Positions 45,801 through 57,284 of a stretch of 64,000 bases of DNA are shown here, one piece after another (within the stretch, counting starts at the first letter, position 1; every line of letters starts with the position of its first letter). This DNA is from Myxocyprinus asiaticus (lineage: Eukaryota; Chordata; Actinopteri; Cypriniformes; Catostomidae). A program made the translations under genes and the position numbers. The DNA is taken from NCBI RefSeq assembly GCF_019703515.2, contig NC_059372.1, positions 17,202,492 to 17,266,491 on the forward strand, written 5' to 3'. The notes beneath the pieces are model-generated. The model was not told the DNA's origin. It made no database searches and worked only from the letters and a program-made list of their open reading frames with translations.

Positions 45801-47436
45801 AGTAATCAAAATACGTTTTGAATGTACCTGTATTCTAAATACCAATTATTTAAATTGTAATTGTAGTGGAATACAGTTACTTATATTTTGTATTTTAAAT
45901 ACGTAATCCCGTTACATGTATTTCGTTACTCAGCAACCCTGGGCATTTTATTCCCAGCAAATTTGTTTGATTTATTTAGGGTTAATTTTGACCCCTTAAC
46001 AAAAAGATTTTCGAGCAATGTGGGCAGGTGGGCTTCATTACATTTATCTATGATTGGGAAGGTTAATGTTATTAAAATGAATTGTGTTCCAAAATTCAAC
46101 TACCTGCTACAATCGCTCTCTGTAGATGTCCCCCTCTCTTATTTCAAGCAATTTGATAGCATAGCGAAGTCCTTCATTTGGAATGGCAAGCGTCCCAGAT
46201 TACATTTCAATAAGTTACATAGGCCGATTGACAAAGGTGAGCTAGGCCTACCCAAGATTTTGTTTTATTATTATGCATTCGGTCTAGGATATTTGGCTCA
46301 TTGGTCGCTTCCACCTGAGAGAGTCCCTCCCTGGTTTTGTATTGAACAGGACATTTTTGCCCCATTTTGCCATTGCAAAGCCTTTCTATCAAACTAATCG
46401 GAGAAGTTAAGTTACACCCTGTTATCTTGCATTTGCACTCAGTATGGACAAAAGTGTCCAGAGTGTTTAATTCGGACATTTATTTAAATGTTGCCTCGAG
46501 CATATGGCTGAACCCAAAATTATGTGTTAATAAGTCCCCTTTCTGCTGGTCAGAGTGGATTGTGAGGGGGGTTACTACACTCTGTGACCTATATGAGAGC
46601 GGAGTGTTGAGATCCTTTGAAAATTTGGTTCAGCATTTTGAGATTCCCATGTCTCAGTTCTTCAGGTATTTACAGCTGCGCCACCTGCTTTGTACTGTTT
46701 TTGGGAGTAGTTTACACCCCCCTAAAGCAGCAGGTACTCTGGGAGTGGTGATTACTGCTTTTGGAAATGGTCATGAGGCATCATTGTATTACTCCCTGCT
46801 AATTCAGAGTCTGGGGGATGGAGCTTTAAATTCTACCAAGAGATTATGGGAGAAAGATTTAAACTTGGTATTGGAGGAGGGAGTGTGGGCTAGGATTCTG
46901 AAAAATGTCAAGTCTACATCTAGAGATGCAAGGGTGCGCCTTATGCAATTCAAGATTTTACATCGATTCTATTGGACCCCCTCTAGGTTGCATAGGCTTG
47001 ATCTTAATGACACACCCACCTGCTGGCGATGCCAATCAGAAGTTTGAGACACAACCCATGTTTTTTGGTGGTGTGTTAAAATCCAAGAATTTTGGTTGAA
47101 GGTTCAGAGTTTTATTTGTGATGTTTTGGGCACTCAAATTTCATTTTGCCCCAGACTATATTTTGGGGATTGATATTCATCAATATGGGGGATAAACACA
47201 TAAAAAATTGGGTTTTGACCAGTGTGATGATTGGTAGGCAGGTTATTTTAAGGGGATTGAAGTTGGATGGAGCGCCCTCAGTTCCGGAATGGTGTGTGGA
47301 GATGGGAAGGGTGGCAGCTTTCGAGGAGGTGTTAAGTAGAAGGCTGGGGATTTGGGATTTGTTTGATAGAAGATGGGGCAATTATTTACCGTTTTTGGGG
47401 GACTCTCGGGGAGGTGCTGTGGAGAGAGATGGTTAG
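42828..47436 (+). pseudogene. L1 ORF2 (endonuclease-reverse transcriptase), copy B
   Basis: The start is MSNVNMSGLSLSTWNVNGLG, with the tryptophan intact, unlike copy A. Endonuclease parts: FLQETHLS (the catalytic glutamate motif), NIYAPNADDQGFF, GGDFNLLMDS (43154-43438). RT parts: ALPTGKAPGPDGFAAEFFRS (44193-44519), [37 protein letters not shown] and LLLYADDILLF (44520-45212). The C-terminal region (45950-47436) has PPKAAGTLGVVITAFG and a CWRCQ motif. At least five frame breaks and a hAT insertion at 45137 inactivate it. Confidence 0.88.
45137..45941. mobile_element. hAT-like element inside L1 copy B
   Basis: Left end CAGGGTTGGGAGGGTTAC and right end GTTACTCAGCAACCCTG are inverted. The flanking 8 bases, GACATTCT (45129-45136) and GGCATTTT (45942-45949), match at six positions. 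The L1 protein frame continues on the far side (GILFPANLF). In copy A the same L1 position is uninterrupted. An interior of 805 bp without transposase. Confidence 0.78.
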
Positions 47437-47655
47437 TTTTAATTATCTATGATTATTTAAAAAAAAAAAAAAAATTTGTGTGGGTATTCTTATATGTGAC
47501 CACAGGGGTGTTCGTTGGGGGTCAGGGTGAGGTTGGTGATTGGGGAGGGGTAATGGTGGAGGTTAAATGTAAATGTTGATTCAGTGTATATATGTTGTGT
47601 TTTTCTTTGTTATATATCTTCGGATCAATAAAACATTTTAAATGTAAAAAATAAA

Positions 47656-47737
47656 TAAAAATATAATCAGCTTTTAATATTTTTGGCTTGCATTTTATGT
47701 TGAATGGATATTTCATCAGGACATATTCCAGAAAATG
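47656..47737 (+). repeat. Low-copy tandem repeat, unit 2 (partial)
   Basis: ATAATCAGCTTTTAATATTT, then TCATCAGGACATATTCCAGA and AAATGCC. It then enters a (TA)n tract, so the unit is cut short. Confidence 0.6.

Positions 47738-47819
<82 letters not shown>
47738..47819. repeat. (TA)n microsatellite
   Basis: About 40 TA units ending directly at a Tc1 element. Confidence 0.97.
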
Positions 47820-47822
<3 letters not shown>

Positions 47823-48334
47823 TATATGGCCAAAAGTTTGTGTACACCATATGTGCTTGATGAACATTTGATTTCAAAACCTTAGGCATCAATTTCCCCC
47901 TTTGCTGTAATAACAGCTTTCACTCTTTTGGGAAGGCATTCCACTATACTGTATGTAGTAACATGGCTGCAGGGATTTGCTTTCATTCAGACACAAGGCT
48001 ATCAGCGAGGTCAGGAACTGATGTTGGTCGATGGGGCCTGACTTACAGTTGTTGTTCCAGTTCACCCCAAAAGTGATCATTGGGGTTCAGGTCTGGGCTT
48101 TGTGCAGGCCAGTCAATTTCTTCCATGCTAGACACAGTAAACCATTTCTTTATGGACCTCACTTTGTTCACAGGGGCATTGTCATGCTGGAACAGAAAAG
48201 GGCTATCCCCAAACAGTTGCCACAAATTTGGAAGCACACAAATTAAGAAATATTAAGATTTTTCTTTACTGGATTTAATGGAGTAACCAAATTCGTTAAT
48301 TAGAAGGGGGTGTCCACAAACTTTTGGCCATATA

Positions 48335-48336
<2 letters not shown>
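47820..48336 (-). mobile_element. Internally deleted Tc1-like element
   Basis: Left end CACTATATGGCCAAAAG and right end CTTTTGGCCATATAGT are inverted; both sides are TA repeats. It is 517 bp long, so two thirds of a normal Tc1 are missing. It keeps part of the transposase. Confidence 0.85.
48043..48237 (-). pseudogene. Tc1 transposase fragment (second D region)
   Basis: The frame contains FLFQHDNAPVNKVRSIKKWF (second catalytic D) and DWPAQSPDLNPNDHFWGELE. In the last motif the usual catalytic glutamate after NP is replaced by N-D, so even the retained part is inactive. Confidence 0.8.

Positions 48337-48390
<54 letters not shown>
48337..48390. repeat. (TA)n microsatellite between two Tc1 elements
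   Basis: About 24 TA units with a short AC extension on the right. Confidence 0.95.
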
Positions 48391-48393
<3 letters not shown>

Positions 48394-48395
<2 letters not shown>

Positions 48396-49950
48396 GTTGA
48401 AGTCAGAAGTTTTTTTAAATACTTTAAAACTCAGTTTTTCCAAAATTCCTGATATTTAATTGTAGAAAAGATTCCCTGCCTTAGGTCAGTTAGGATCACT
48501 ACTTTATTTTAAGAATGTGAAATGTCAGAATAATAATAGAGATAATTATTTATTTCAGGTTTTATTTCTTTCATCACATTTCCAGTGAGTCAGAAGTTTA
48601 CCTGCACTTTGTTAGTATTTGGTAGCATTGCCTTTATATTGTTTAACTTTGGTCAAACATTTTGGGTAGCCTTCTACAAGCTTCTCACAATAAGTTACTG
48701 GAATTTTGGCCCATTCCTCCAGACAGAACTGGTGTAACTGAGTAAGATTTGTAGGCCTCCTTGCTTACACACGCTTTTTCTGATTGAGGTCAGGACTTTG
48801 TGATGGCCACTCCAATACCTTGACTTTGTTGTCCTTAAACCATTTTGCCACAACTTTGGAAGTATGCTTGGGGTCATTGTCCATTTGGAAGACCCATTTG
48901 CATCCAAGCTTTAACTTCCTGGCTTATGTCTTGAGATGTTGCTTCAATATATCCACATAATCTTCCTTCCTCATGATGATCTATTTTGTGAATTGTACCA
49001 GTCCCTCCTGCAGTAAAGCACCCCCACAACATGATGTTGCCACCTCCATGCTTCATGGTTGGGTTGGTGTTCTTCGGCTTGCAAGCCTCACCCTTTTTCC
49101 TCCAAACATAACGATGGTCATTATGGCCAAACAGACCAGAGGAAATTTCTCCAAAAAGTAAGATCCTTGTCCCCATGTGCACTTGCAAACTGTAGTCTGG
49201 CTTTTTTATGGCGGTTTTGGAGCAGTGGCTTCTTCCTTGCTGAGCAGCCTTTCAGATTATGTCGATATAGGACTCGTTTTACTGTGGATATAGATACTTG
49301 TCTACCGTCTTTACAATGTCCTTTGCTGTTGTTCTGGGATTGATTTGCACTTTTCGCACCAAACTATGTTCATCTCTAGGAGACAGAATGTGTCTCCTTC
49401 CTGAGCAGTATGATGGCTGCGTGGTCCCAAGGTGTTTATGCTTGCGTACTATTGTTTGTACAGATGGACGTGGTACCTTCAGGCATTTGGAAATTGCTCC
49501 CAAGGATGAACCAGACTTGTGGAGGTCCACAAATGTTTTTCTGAGGTCTTGGCTGATTTCTTTTGATTTTCCCATGATGTCAAGCAAAGAGGCACTAGAT
49601 TTGAAGGTAGGCCTTAAAATATATCCAAAGGTACACCTCAAATTCAGTACACCTCCTATAAGAAGCTAATTGGCTAATTACCTAAAGGCTTGACATAATT
49701 TTCTGGAATTTTCCAAGCTGCTTAAAGGCACAGTTAACTTAGTGTATGTAAACTTCTGACCCACTGGAATTGTGATATAGTCAATTAAAAGTGAAACAAT
49801 CTGTCTGTAAACAATTGTTGGAAAAATTATAGTAGATGTCCTAAACGATTTGCCAAAACTATAATTTGCCAATATGAAATCTGTGGAGTGGTTAAAAAAT
49901 GAGTTTTAATAACTTCAACCTAAGTGTATGTAAACTTCTGACTTCAACTG
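48394..49950 (-). mobile_element. Tdr1/Sleeping Beauty-type Tc1 element
   Basis: Outer ends are CAGTTGAAGTCAGAAG (left) and CTTCTGACTTCAACTG (right). Inner copies, GAGTCAGAAGTTTAC near 48588 and GTATGTAAACTTCTGAC near 49744, give the paired direct repeats within long inverted ends (IR/DR) known for this Tc1 group. Length 1557 bp, close to a full element. It sits between TA/AC repeats. Confidence 0.92.
48612..49575 (-). pseudogene. Tdr1/Sleeping Beauty-type transposase (inactive)
   Basis: Starts MGKSKEISQDLRKTF (ATG at 49573-49575). The paired-like DNA-binding domain contains SGSSLGAISKCLKVPRPSVQ and a GRR hook (SGRRHILSPRDE). The GHNDHRYVWRKKGEACKPKN and GGGNIMLWGCF blocks follow. The second catalytic D is kept (the DNDPKHTS region near 48870). 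The first D is lost: the segment before GLFGHND reads FGEIS instead of the SDE motif. The E is lost where SPDLN jumps to the KKR region near 48777. Frame breaks also occur near 49279 and 48880. Confidence 0.87.
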
Positions 49951-50074
<124 letters not shown>

Positions 50075-50164
50075 TTTAATTAAATGCCCTGTAAATTGCT
50101 TTGGATTAAGGAATCTGCTAGGAAGGAATCTGAAGAAATAAGAAATTCATACATAAAATCATTC

Positions 50165-50230
50165 AAATGATTTAAAACAATTAATCAGCTCTTAATATTT
50201 TTGGCCTGGGTTCTTTTATTAATTAGCAAT
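50165..50230 (+). repeat. Low-copy tandem repeat, unit 3 (partial)
   Basis: TTTAAAACAATTAATCAGCT, then CTTAATATTTTTGGCCTGGG, matching the beginning of units 1 and 2. Confidence 0.55.
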
Positions 50231-51949
50231 TAGAAAATAAAAATAGCAATTAGATTTTATTAGTAATATCCACAAACAATGTGGTAAAATGTTAAAATAT
50301 ATTTTGATACATTTTTACAATAATTTACTTTTTTAAGGCTTTTCTTTTCATGTTCCAAAACAAAAGAAGCTAAATCATTAATTTGATCAAAATTCTACTA
50401 TGACCTGAATTGTATCAGTTTATCATAAGAAAAACCCAACACTTGTAGCCTTTTTATTGCAAAGTTATGATTCTCTTCAAAGCATAAGTGACACAAACAC
50501 ACCACAACACTTTGTAAAGTCTCACAAGTCCATGACCTTGTTAGTGAATGAAACAGGAGCATCTCATTATGGGATTAGGTGTCAGTGGGTTTACATGATG
50601 GCTAACAGGATTGCATGCCATGCATAGCACAACACTTCATGACCCAGACCCCCCCATCTGGGCTTGGCACATGCCATCTGCCATAAGTCCTTACAATAAT
50701 ATTTTTAATCAATCATATCATAGCTGGCTGCACATTGTCGGCATCCTAGCATCCCGGTTAGAGTGACTTGACCTGAATGGATGGGTGTGTTGGATAAAGC
50801 ATGTACAAGACTGTGACTAGGCAATTCTCTGCCTGCCAGCTTCAATATTTGGGTTGAAATGCTGAGATTAGCAGTTAGCGTTTTGATATATGGCTGCTGA
50901 CTTGTTCCAGACGCCTCCACTTGACTGTGACAGACAGGGCTTATTTAACCTTATATACATACTGTATATAAAATGCAAAACACACAGTAGATCCGTGTCA
51001 CAAGATCTTTAGTCTTGGTCTAATCTAAGATCTCCTAATCATGAGTGTGACTGGAGCTGAGACAGCTCCAAGCCATCCGTGTCTCCTCACTCGGCTGCAT
51101 CATTAGCCACTAATTTCAGTCTATAGATTTAAAGATTTAATTAGGGCTAAATGGCTTAATTTGTGGATATTACCCAAATTACTGTAATTTATAGAATGGA
51201 TGGTGGTGAACCTGTTATGCTGTAAAAAAAAAAAAAAAAAAAAAAAACTTTTTACAGTTGTGATAAATAGACATTCTTGCTCCAATTGCCATGTTTTGTA
51301 CATTTTTAGTTTACGTAATATTTTGAATATTAGATGTTGAGCTGACTTTTCTTTGGAGACTAATATGGCCTTCAGACTTCAACTAAATGCGTTAATCCCA
51401 TAGACTGTTTAGAAATCATGAAATAAATGCTATTTTTATGCATTGTCAATGGCGAAAAAAAAACCTTTTCATTTGTTAAGGAAAAAAGCTAATTTTTCAT
51501 TACTGTAATGTGAAAAATATTATATAATTTGGATTGTAAATACATTTGTAAAGTTAAATTGTAAGTATGCATCATTTGTTCAACTTCACATTGGCCCTCT
51601 TAGCAGCATGACTGCAAAGCAAAACTGTTATTTAAATTTCGAATAAACTGAGTAACAGACATGTCTGTGATTGGTTTCAATGCTCAACTGCTGCAAAAAA
51701 TATGTCATAAATACAAACGAGAGTAGACCTATATGGAATGCTGTAATTGGCTTTTTTCACAATTAGTTAATTGTGGCAGCTGTAATTGCAGTCTCAATTA
51801 TTTATTTGATTGATTGTGCAGCCCTCTATGGTATTTTTCAAATTAAAAGATAATTTGGGGTGGAAATGTTCTTAATTGTCATGAAAATAATGTAAATGCA
51901 AAATATTAATGGTCCTAAAAATAGCTTCATGTTCTTTATGAAGAATATA

Positions 51950-51955
<6 letters not shown>
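50231..51955. other. Intron 1 sequence without gene
   Basis: Includes an A-run at 51223-51246. The block 50930-51130 looks more complex and less AT-rich. No exon recognised. Confidence 0.45.

Positions 51956-52037
<82 letters not shown>
51956..52037. repeat. (TA)n microsatellite
   Basis: About 40 TA units followed by a T-run. Confidence 0.97.
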
Positions 52038-52045
<8 letters not shown>

Positions 52046-52511
52046 TTTTTAATTGGTTCCAGACATTTCTTCTTATGTGAGACTATTTCTAAATGCATTG
52101 GTATTATATAAAAATGTCCAATTTATCAGTCTGAAAGATAATGGATTTAACTATGATCTCTGCATTCTTATTTACTTGATTGTACAACTCGAAGTATTAG
52201 CATTGCGCTAATGCACAAGTTACATAACACTGATTTGCATGGCTTTCATGTATAAATCACTATGCTGTAATAACATCTTCAGAAATTTACAAAACATTGA
52301 GTATGTTTCTATCTATAGTGATCTGCATCACTCTAGCATTTAGCCACTTGTCTCGACACTCTCCGTTTTGAATGGGTGTTGTCATTATGAGATTACTTTT
52401 TAGTGCGCCATCATCATTTGTGGTCTGTTTATTGAACGAGTTTCAGTGCGTCTCTGTGAGCCAGAATATGAGACTTTCATCACCACAGTTGAATCATATT
52501 GTTGCTGTGCA

Positions 52512-52575
52512 AAATACTAAATCAAATCCCTTTTATTGTCACTCAACCATATAAAGTGTCTCTATGCGAAATAGA
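52512..52575 (-). repeat. L2-like LINE 3' tail fragment
   Basis: TAAATCAAATCCCTTTTATT then GTCACTCAACCATATAA resembles the 3' tail region of the LINE at 22733 (AATCAAATCACTTTTATTGT). Only the extreme end remains. Confidence 0.45.
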
Positions 52576-53878
52576 TGTAAAAACGATCAGCTCGCTGCAT
52601 GCCTGTCCATACTTCTGCTATGTGCCGGAGCTGTAGTGCGCTCTGAATTATATCAACCACACCAGAGTTGCTTTGGTATCTGATTTATACACTGCCAGCA
52701 TGGTAACCAGCCCTTCCTCTTTGATGCCCAACCGTTCAGTTGATAACGATGCAAATTAGACATCAGGGCAAGGCTTTCAAGCACAAACCGTTTTAATGGT
52801 TCATTAAGGGGCTTTAAAGAAGTTTAGAGAAGAAAATAATTGCTGTTTGATTGGTAGGCTAAATGTGTTTCTGGTAAGAGACTGAGTGATATATGTGTAC
52901 CATATGTTATATGAGTGTTCTCAGATGTCTCATGTGTATATGTGGGAGTGCTGCCAGTGTTTAGCACGTGTTTGGCTGGTATGTTTAGTGGTGCTCTCTA
53001 GCTGGGATCGCTGCCATGGTCGAACGCTCTCGAAGAGGTCTCATAGACCCTTATTGTGACGTGCCAAAACATCACCAATGAAGACTCGTTCACGAAGTTA
53101 TCCATTTGTCCATATATCATTTAGAATTCGCGTTTTGGTGCTTAGATTAATTGCCTGTTGGTGAACAGATTATTTGTGATGAGTCTTTCTCTTTTTGTGT
53201 TAATGTGATGATAAACATTGTTATCAATGAGTGCGTTTACATGCACACCAATATGCTGATAAGTACCAAAAATGAGCTTGTTCAAAAATTCAACAACACA
53301 AGATAACATTGCTATACATTACTTCATATTTAGCAACACTCTAGAAACCAACCAGACACCCTATTGTCCGTATACAGTAGCAGCACTTTGGCAACCACCC
53401 ATAACACGAGTTTTGCATGGGCAAATACCATTCAAAAAATGTATTTACTTATATGTGCATTGTAAACAAAACAGTTTTATCAGCTCAACTTTATAATTTT
53501 GTATCTGCTGTAAGCTTGTTTCCTTGGTTAAAAATTATTTAAATTTTCCTATAAAGCATTCATAGTGTCCAAGTAACAAAGTCCAGTGAGGTAAACAACA
53601 TATGTTATGTTCTTGCTCTATTCTGATTATTAGTAACCTGATGTCCCATCCTGCCCTTTGAGCATGTGACTGACTTCACCTCTTAGTTTTTTATAAACCT
53701 GGGAATTAAAAGCAGATTATCAGGGTATTCTGGTCTGACAGTCCGTCCAGAGACAACCAGCACTCCTAAAGTCACGTGAGCCCACTTGCTAAGACGATTT
53801 ATGAGACAGATTACAAATTTCACAAATAATACCAAGTCCTGGCCCTCCTCTTAACTCCTTACTATACTAAATGCAGTG
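52576..53878. other. Intron 1 sequence without recognisable feature
   Basis: No coding signal and no transposon ends recognised. Confidence 0.45.
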
Positions 53879-54825
53879 TTAAAGGATAGTTCACCCAAAA
53901 AATGTAAATTCTCATTTATGCCAACCCAGATGTGTGACTTTCTTTCTTCTGCAGAACACAAAAAAGATTTTTAGAAGAATATCTCAGCTTTGTAGGTCCA
54001 TACAATACAAGTGAATTGTGACCAAAACTTTGAAGCTCCAAAAAGCACATAAAGACAGTATAAAAGTAATCCATAAATCTCCAGTGGTTTAATCTATGTC
54101 CTCTGAAGCAATCTAATCGGTTTTGGGTGAGAACAGACCAAAATGTAACTTAATTTTCAATATAAATCTTGACTTTTGCAGTCTCCTTGGGAATCATGAT
54201 TTCAAGTTCGATTACACTTCCTAGTGCTCTGCACTTGCATCAAGCCCTAGGAAGTGTATTCGAGCTTGAAATCATGATCATGCCTAGAGACCGCAAAGGT
54301 GGTATAGTATGTACAGTAAAAAATGAGTTACATTATGGTTAGTTCTCACCCAAAACAAATTAGATCACTTTAGAGGACATGGATTAAACCACTGGAGTCT
54401 TATGGATTGTTTGCTGCCTTTATGTGCTTTTTGGAGCTTCAAAGTGTTGGACCCCATTCACTTGCAATGTATGGACCTACAGAGCTGAGATATTGTAAAA
54501 ATCTTAGTTTGTGTTTTGCAGAAGAAAGTCCTACACATCTAGGATGGCATAAGTGTGAGTAAGTGATGAGATAATTTTGTATTCATTTACTCACCATAAT
54601 GTTTGACTTTCTTTCATCCATGGAAGACAGATGGAGATATTAGGCTGGTATTTAAGGGACTGACAGCCTCAGTCACCATTCACTTTCACTGTGTAAAAAA
54701 AAAATATTCTGCTTAATATCTCCTTTTGTGTTCCACGGAGGAAAGAAAATCATATGGGTTTGAAACAACATGAGGGTGAGTAAATAATGACAACATTTTA
54801 ATTTTTGGGTGAACTATCCCTTTAA
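53879..54825. mobile_element. Double-hairpin MITE, ATAGTTCACCC family
   Basis: The outer ends TTAAAGGATAGTTCACCC and GGGTGAACTATCCCTTTAA are inverted. Inside, 53900-54230 is mirrored by 54240-54575 (GTCCATACAATACAAGTGAA with its inverse; GGTTTTGGGTGAGAAC with GTTCTCACCCAAAAC; ATCATGATTTCAAG with CTTGAAATCATGAT). That makes a first large hairpin. A second shorter hairpin (54585-54800) pairs TTTACTCACCATAATG with CATGAGGGTGAGTAAA. No protein. Confidence 0.75.
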
Positions 54826-55685
54826 GAGTCAGTCTTTTGTGTTTTTGTTGTGTTGATAGACAGATGCAGTCATTGGCTATTGCAGCTGAAAATTAACAGG
54901 GTAAAAAAACATAAAAATGAAGCGATAGCCCTGTCAAGCTCACTATTCTCCTAAAGGTGTGAAATTGGATATGCCATGTTATTTGAATGGATGTGAGTGT
55001 TAAGGTGTTATTATTGCTGTGGAAGCTATATCCTTCAATTAGTGTCAGTGATCAGGCTTCTGCCGGCGGGCTGAATCGCGAGACACCGGTGGAGAGAAAT
55101 CACAGTCAAGCCAGTAAACCATTTTAATTTGCTTTAGCAGCTGCACCAGGCGCTGATATTTTCAGACAGCAATTTTATAAGGAATGTAAGAGATGGTGGC
55201 CATTAGCATAGTGGATATTGAACAGTTTACCTAGGTGTAGTTATAGATTTGGGTGTTTTTTTATATGGTTGTGTTAAATGATGATATAAAAGGCATTTTA
55301 TTGTTTTAGTGAATGTATATTTTTATGACATTTACTTTTAGATTAATTTAGCTGACACTTTTATCTAAAGCAACTTACAAATTAAGAAAAACTCTTGGAA
55401 TGTAGCATAAAGGAGCCAACAATATAGGCTGTAATAATGATATAAAGGACATAATTTTCATTAAAATATTATTTTATTAAGCAGATTATTAAGTGCCATC
55501 CTTCCACCGGGATATATAGTCCCTGACATGTAAACAGTAACAGTGATATACACAGTAGCTGTGTGTACAGGTGTTTCACATCATGGATGTTTCTGTATCG
55601 TTCTGTATTTTCTTTCTTTCTTTTTTTTTTTTTAGCACCACTAGAACACTGTATTGACCAATTAGAATCCAGGAACAAAAATGCC
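54826..55685. other. Intron 1 sequence, partly more complex
   Basis: 55020-55215 is GC-richer and non-repetitive. At 55340-55382 the reverse of the GCTTTGGATAAAAG-type LINE/SINE tail occurs (TTTTATCTAAAGCAACTTAC). No exon. Confidence 0.4.
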
Positions 55686-56036
55686 CAGCCTAATCTCATG
55701 AAAATTACGTTAGTGTGGCACATTTTTCCAAATGTTGCTCGTTACACATATTACATTGCAGTTCTAAGGACAAATGTCCGCTGTGTGGCGCTAAAAGTGA
55801 GCTTTTTAAGGTTAATGCTCTATAGAGTTTTAAATCAACTAAACCTACCTACCTCCCTACCGTAAACCTTAAACCAAACCGATGGTGTCATAAAAAGCAA
55901 ATGTGAGATAGAAAACAGATTAGGTTTTTAAGGTTAATGCTTTATAGGGTTTTAATTCAAGGAAACCTACTTTTCTACCCAAACCTAACCGATCATGTCA
56001 TAAAAAGCTAATCTGACATAAAAAGCAACCACATCA
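55686..56036. repeat. CTCATGAAAATTACGT fragment with tandem duplication
   Basis: Opens with CTAATCTCATGAAAATTACG, an end like that of the 39458 MITE. It then has two consecutive units of about 115 bp (55799-55920, 55921-56036). Both carry TTTTTAAGGTTAATGCT, TATAG-GTTTTAA, AAACCTAC, AACCGAT and GTGTCATAAAAAGC or variants. Confidence 0.6.
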
Positions 56037-56285
56037 TATTGTGGCGCTGTTATGATACTTTTGGCTCTCATGTCAATTTATGTGCTCTTCTACCCGCAAG
56101 TGCAGTGCTCCATCAGTTGAGCCACAGCGTAATTTGATATCACCCAAACAAGCTTGTAAATGTTGTTGGTTATGTTATGCAAAATTTAAATTGCATAGCC
56201 TTACAAGTAATGCGCTATAATAAAAGGGTTCTGATGTGTTTCTGAACTGATAATCTGATGTTTGACTTGTGATTTGTATCACTTT

Positions 56286-57060
56286 ATAGAATAAAAAGTT
56301 ATTGCTGTTGTAGCGCCTCAAGTGTTTATTTGCACTCAGGTGAAAATAACACGTGCCACACAGCGTGGCTATTTGCACCACAATGGTCTATTGGAAACAT
56401 AGATATCTACGACAAACAGCATTGTGAGTGTCACTTCAGGGGTGTGGGGTGTAATGCAGATGAGACTGCCTTTTCGACCCGGGTAAATTCCGTGTTTGTT
56501 GCACTCTTTTTCCCATTCTCCTCTCTTAAATTTTCTTTAATACTACTTATGATAATACTTCAAAATGAATTTTGTAATGGTAATGGTAGTTTTACTATAG
56601 TAATATTGTAGTAATATTGTATGTTTTTTTTGGCAGAAACCATAGATTTGATGCAATTACCAATAGTGTTACTACAGTAATATGGTGTTGTTTATATAGT
56701 AACCATGTTTAATTTTGTGGTTACTATGATTTTACTGCAAAATTCCATGGTGATACTATTGCTACTGTTGTAAAACCATGGTTAACCTTTGTAAAGGAAG
56801 ATTAGGGTTAGGTTTAGGGGTAGGGGTTGGTGTAGTGTGTCTGTGTGACTCTAAATAAACACAATAAACATGGTGAAATGATGCCCCTATACTGTTAGTA
56901 TTTAATAAGGGGTGCAAACCACTATCTGCCACTATTTGCACGGGGGTGCAAACCACATCTACCATTATTTTTACCAGGGTTGGGTTTGCACTGGGGTGTA
57001 AATAGCATCTGCCGTGTTTATTTCACTAGCATCTGCCGTGATACATACATAGAGCTACGT
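56286..57060 (-). repeat. ACCATGGTTACTACAGTA-rich repeat, copy 2
   Basis: Inverse orientation of 11080-12010. AACCATGTTTAATTTTGTGG, TTACTATGATTTTACT, AAACCATGGTTAAC, GATTAGGGTTAGG and TGCACT/GGGTGCAAA blocks are mirrored. Non-coding. Confidence 0.5.
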
Positions 57061-57284
57061 AAAAATACTTTTTTCAAAATGTAGGTATAATAACACGAAT
57101 TCTGAGTCCAGGTTGTTTAATACGGGTTCACTTGCAATGTGAATAAAAAAACAAATTCCGACCACAATGTTTTTTGTGTGGTGTTTTGAATTATTGGTTG
57201 GCGAGAGAATGGAACAGTTGAAATTTCATTTTTATTTGAATTTTAACAATTAAAAATGTAATTTTAATTGTTTATGAACAATGC

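Larger units (their letters stand above)
41078..47655 (+). mobile_element. Full-length L1/Tx1-like LINE, copy B (decayed)
   Basis: Plus-strand order: 5' leader starting near GGAGTTGCATGG; ORF1 (41206-42047); inter-ORF repeat (42060-42600); ORF2 (42828-47436); a G-rich 3' region; CAATAAAACATTTT and an A-rich tail. A hAT element is inserted in ORF2. Flanks AAAAAAATAATCA and AAAAATATAATCA suggest an imperfect target duplication. It belongs to the same family as copy A, in opposite orientation. Several frameshifts and stops make it inactive. Confidence 0.87.
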
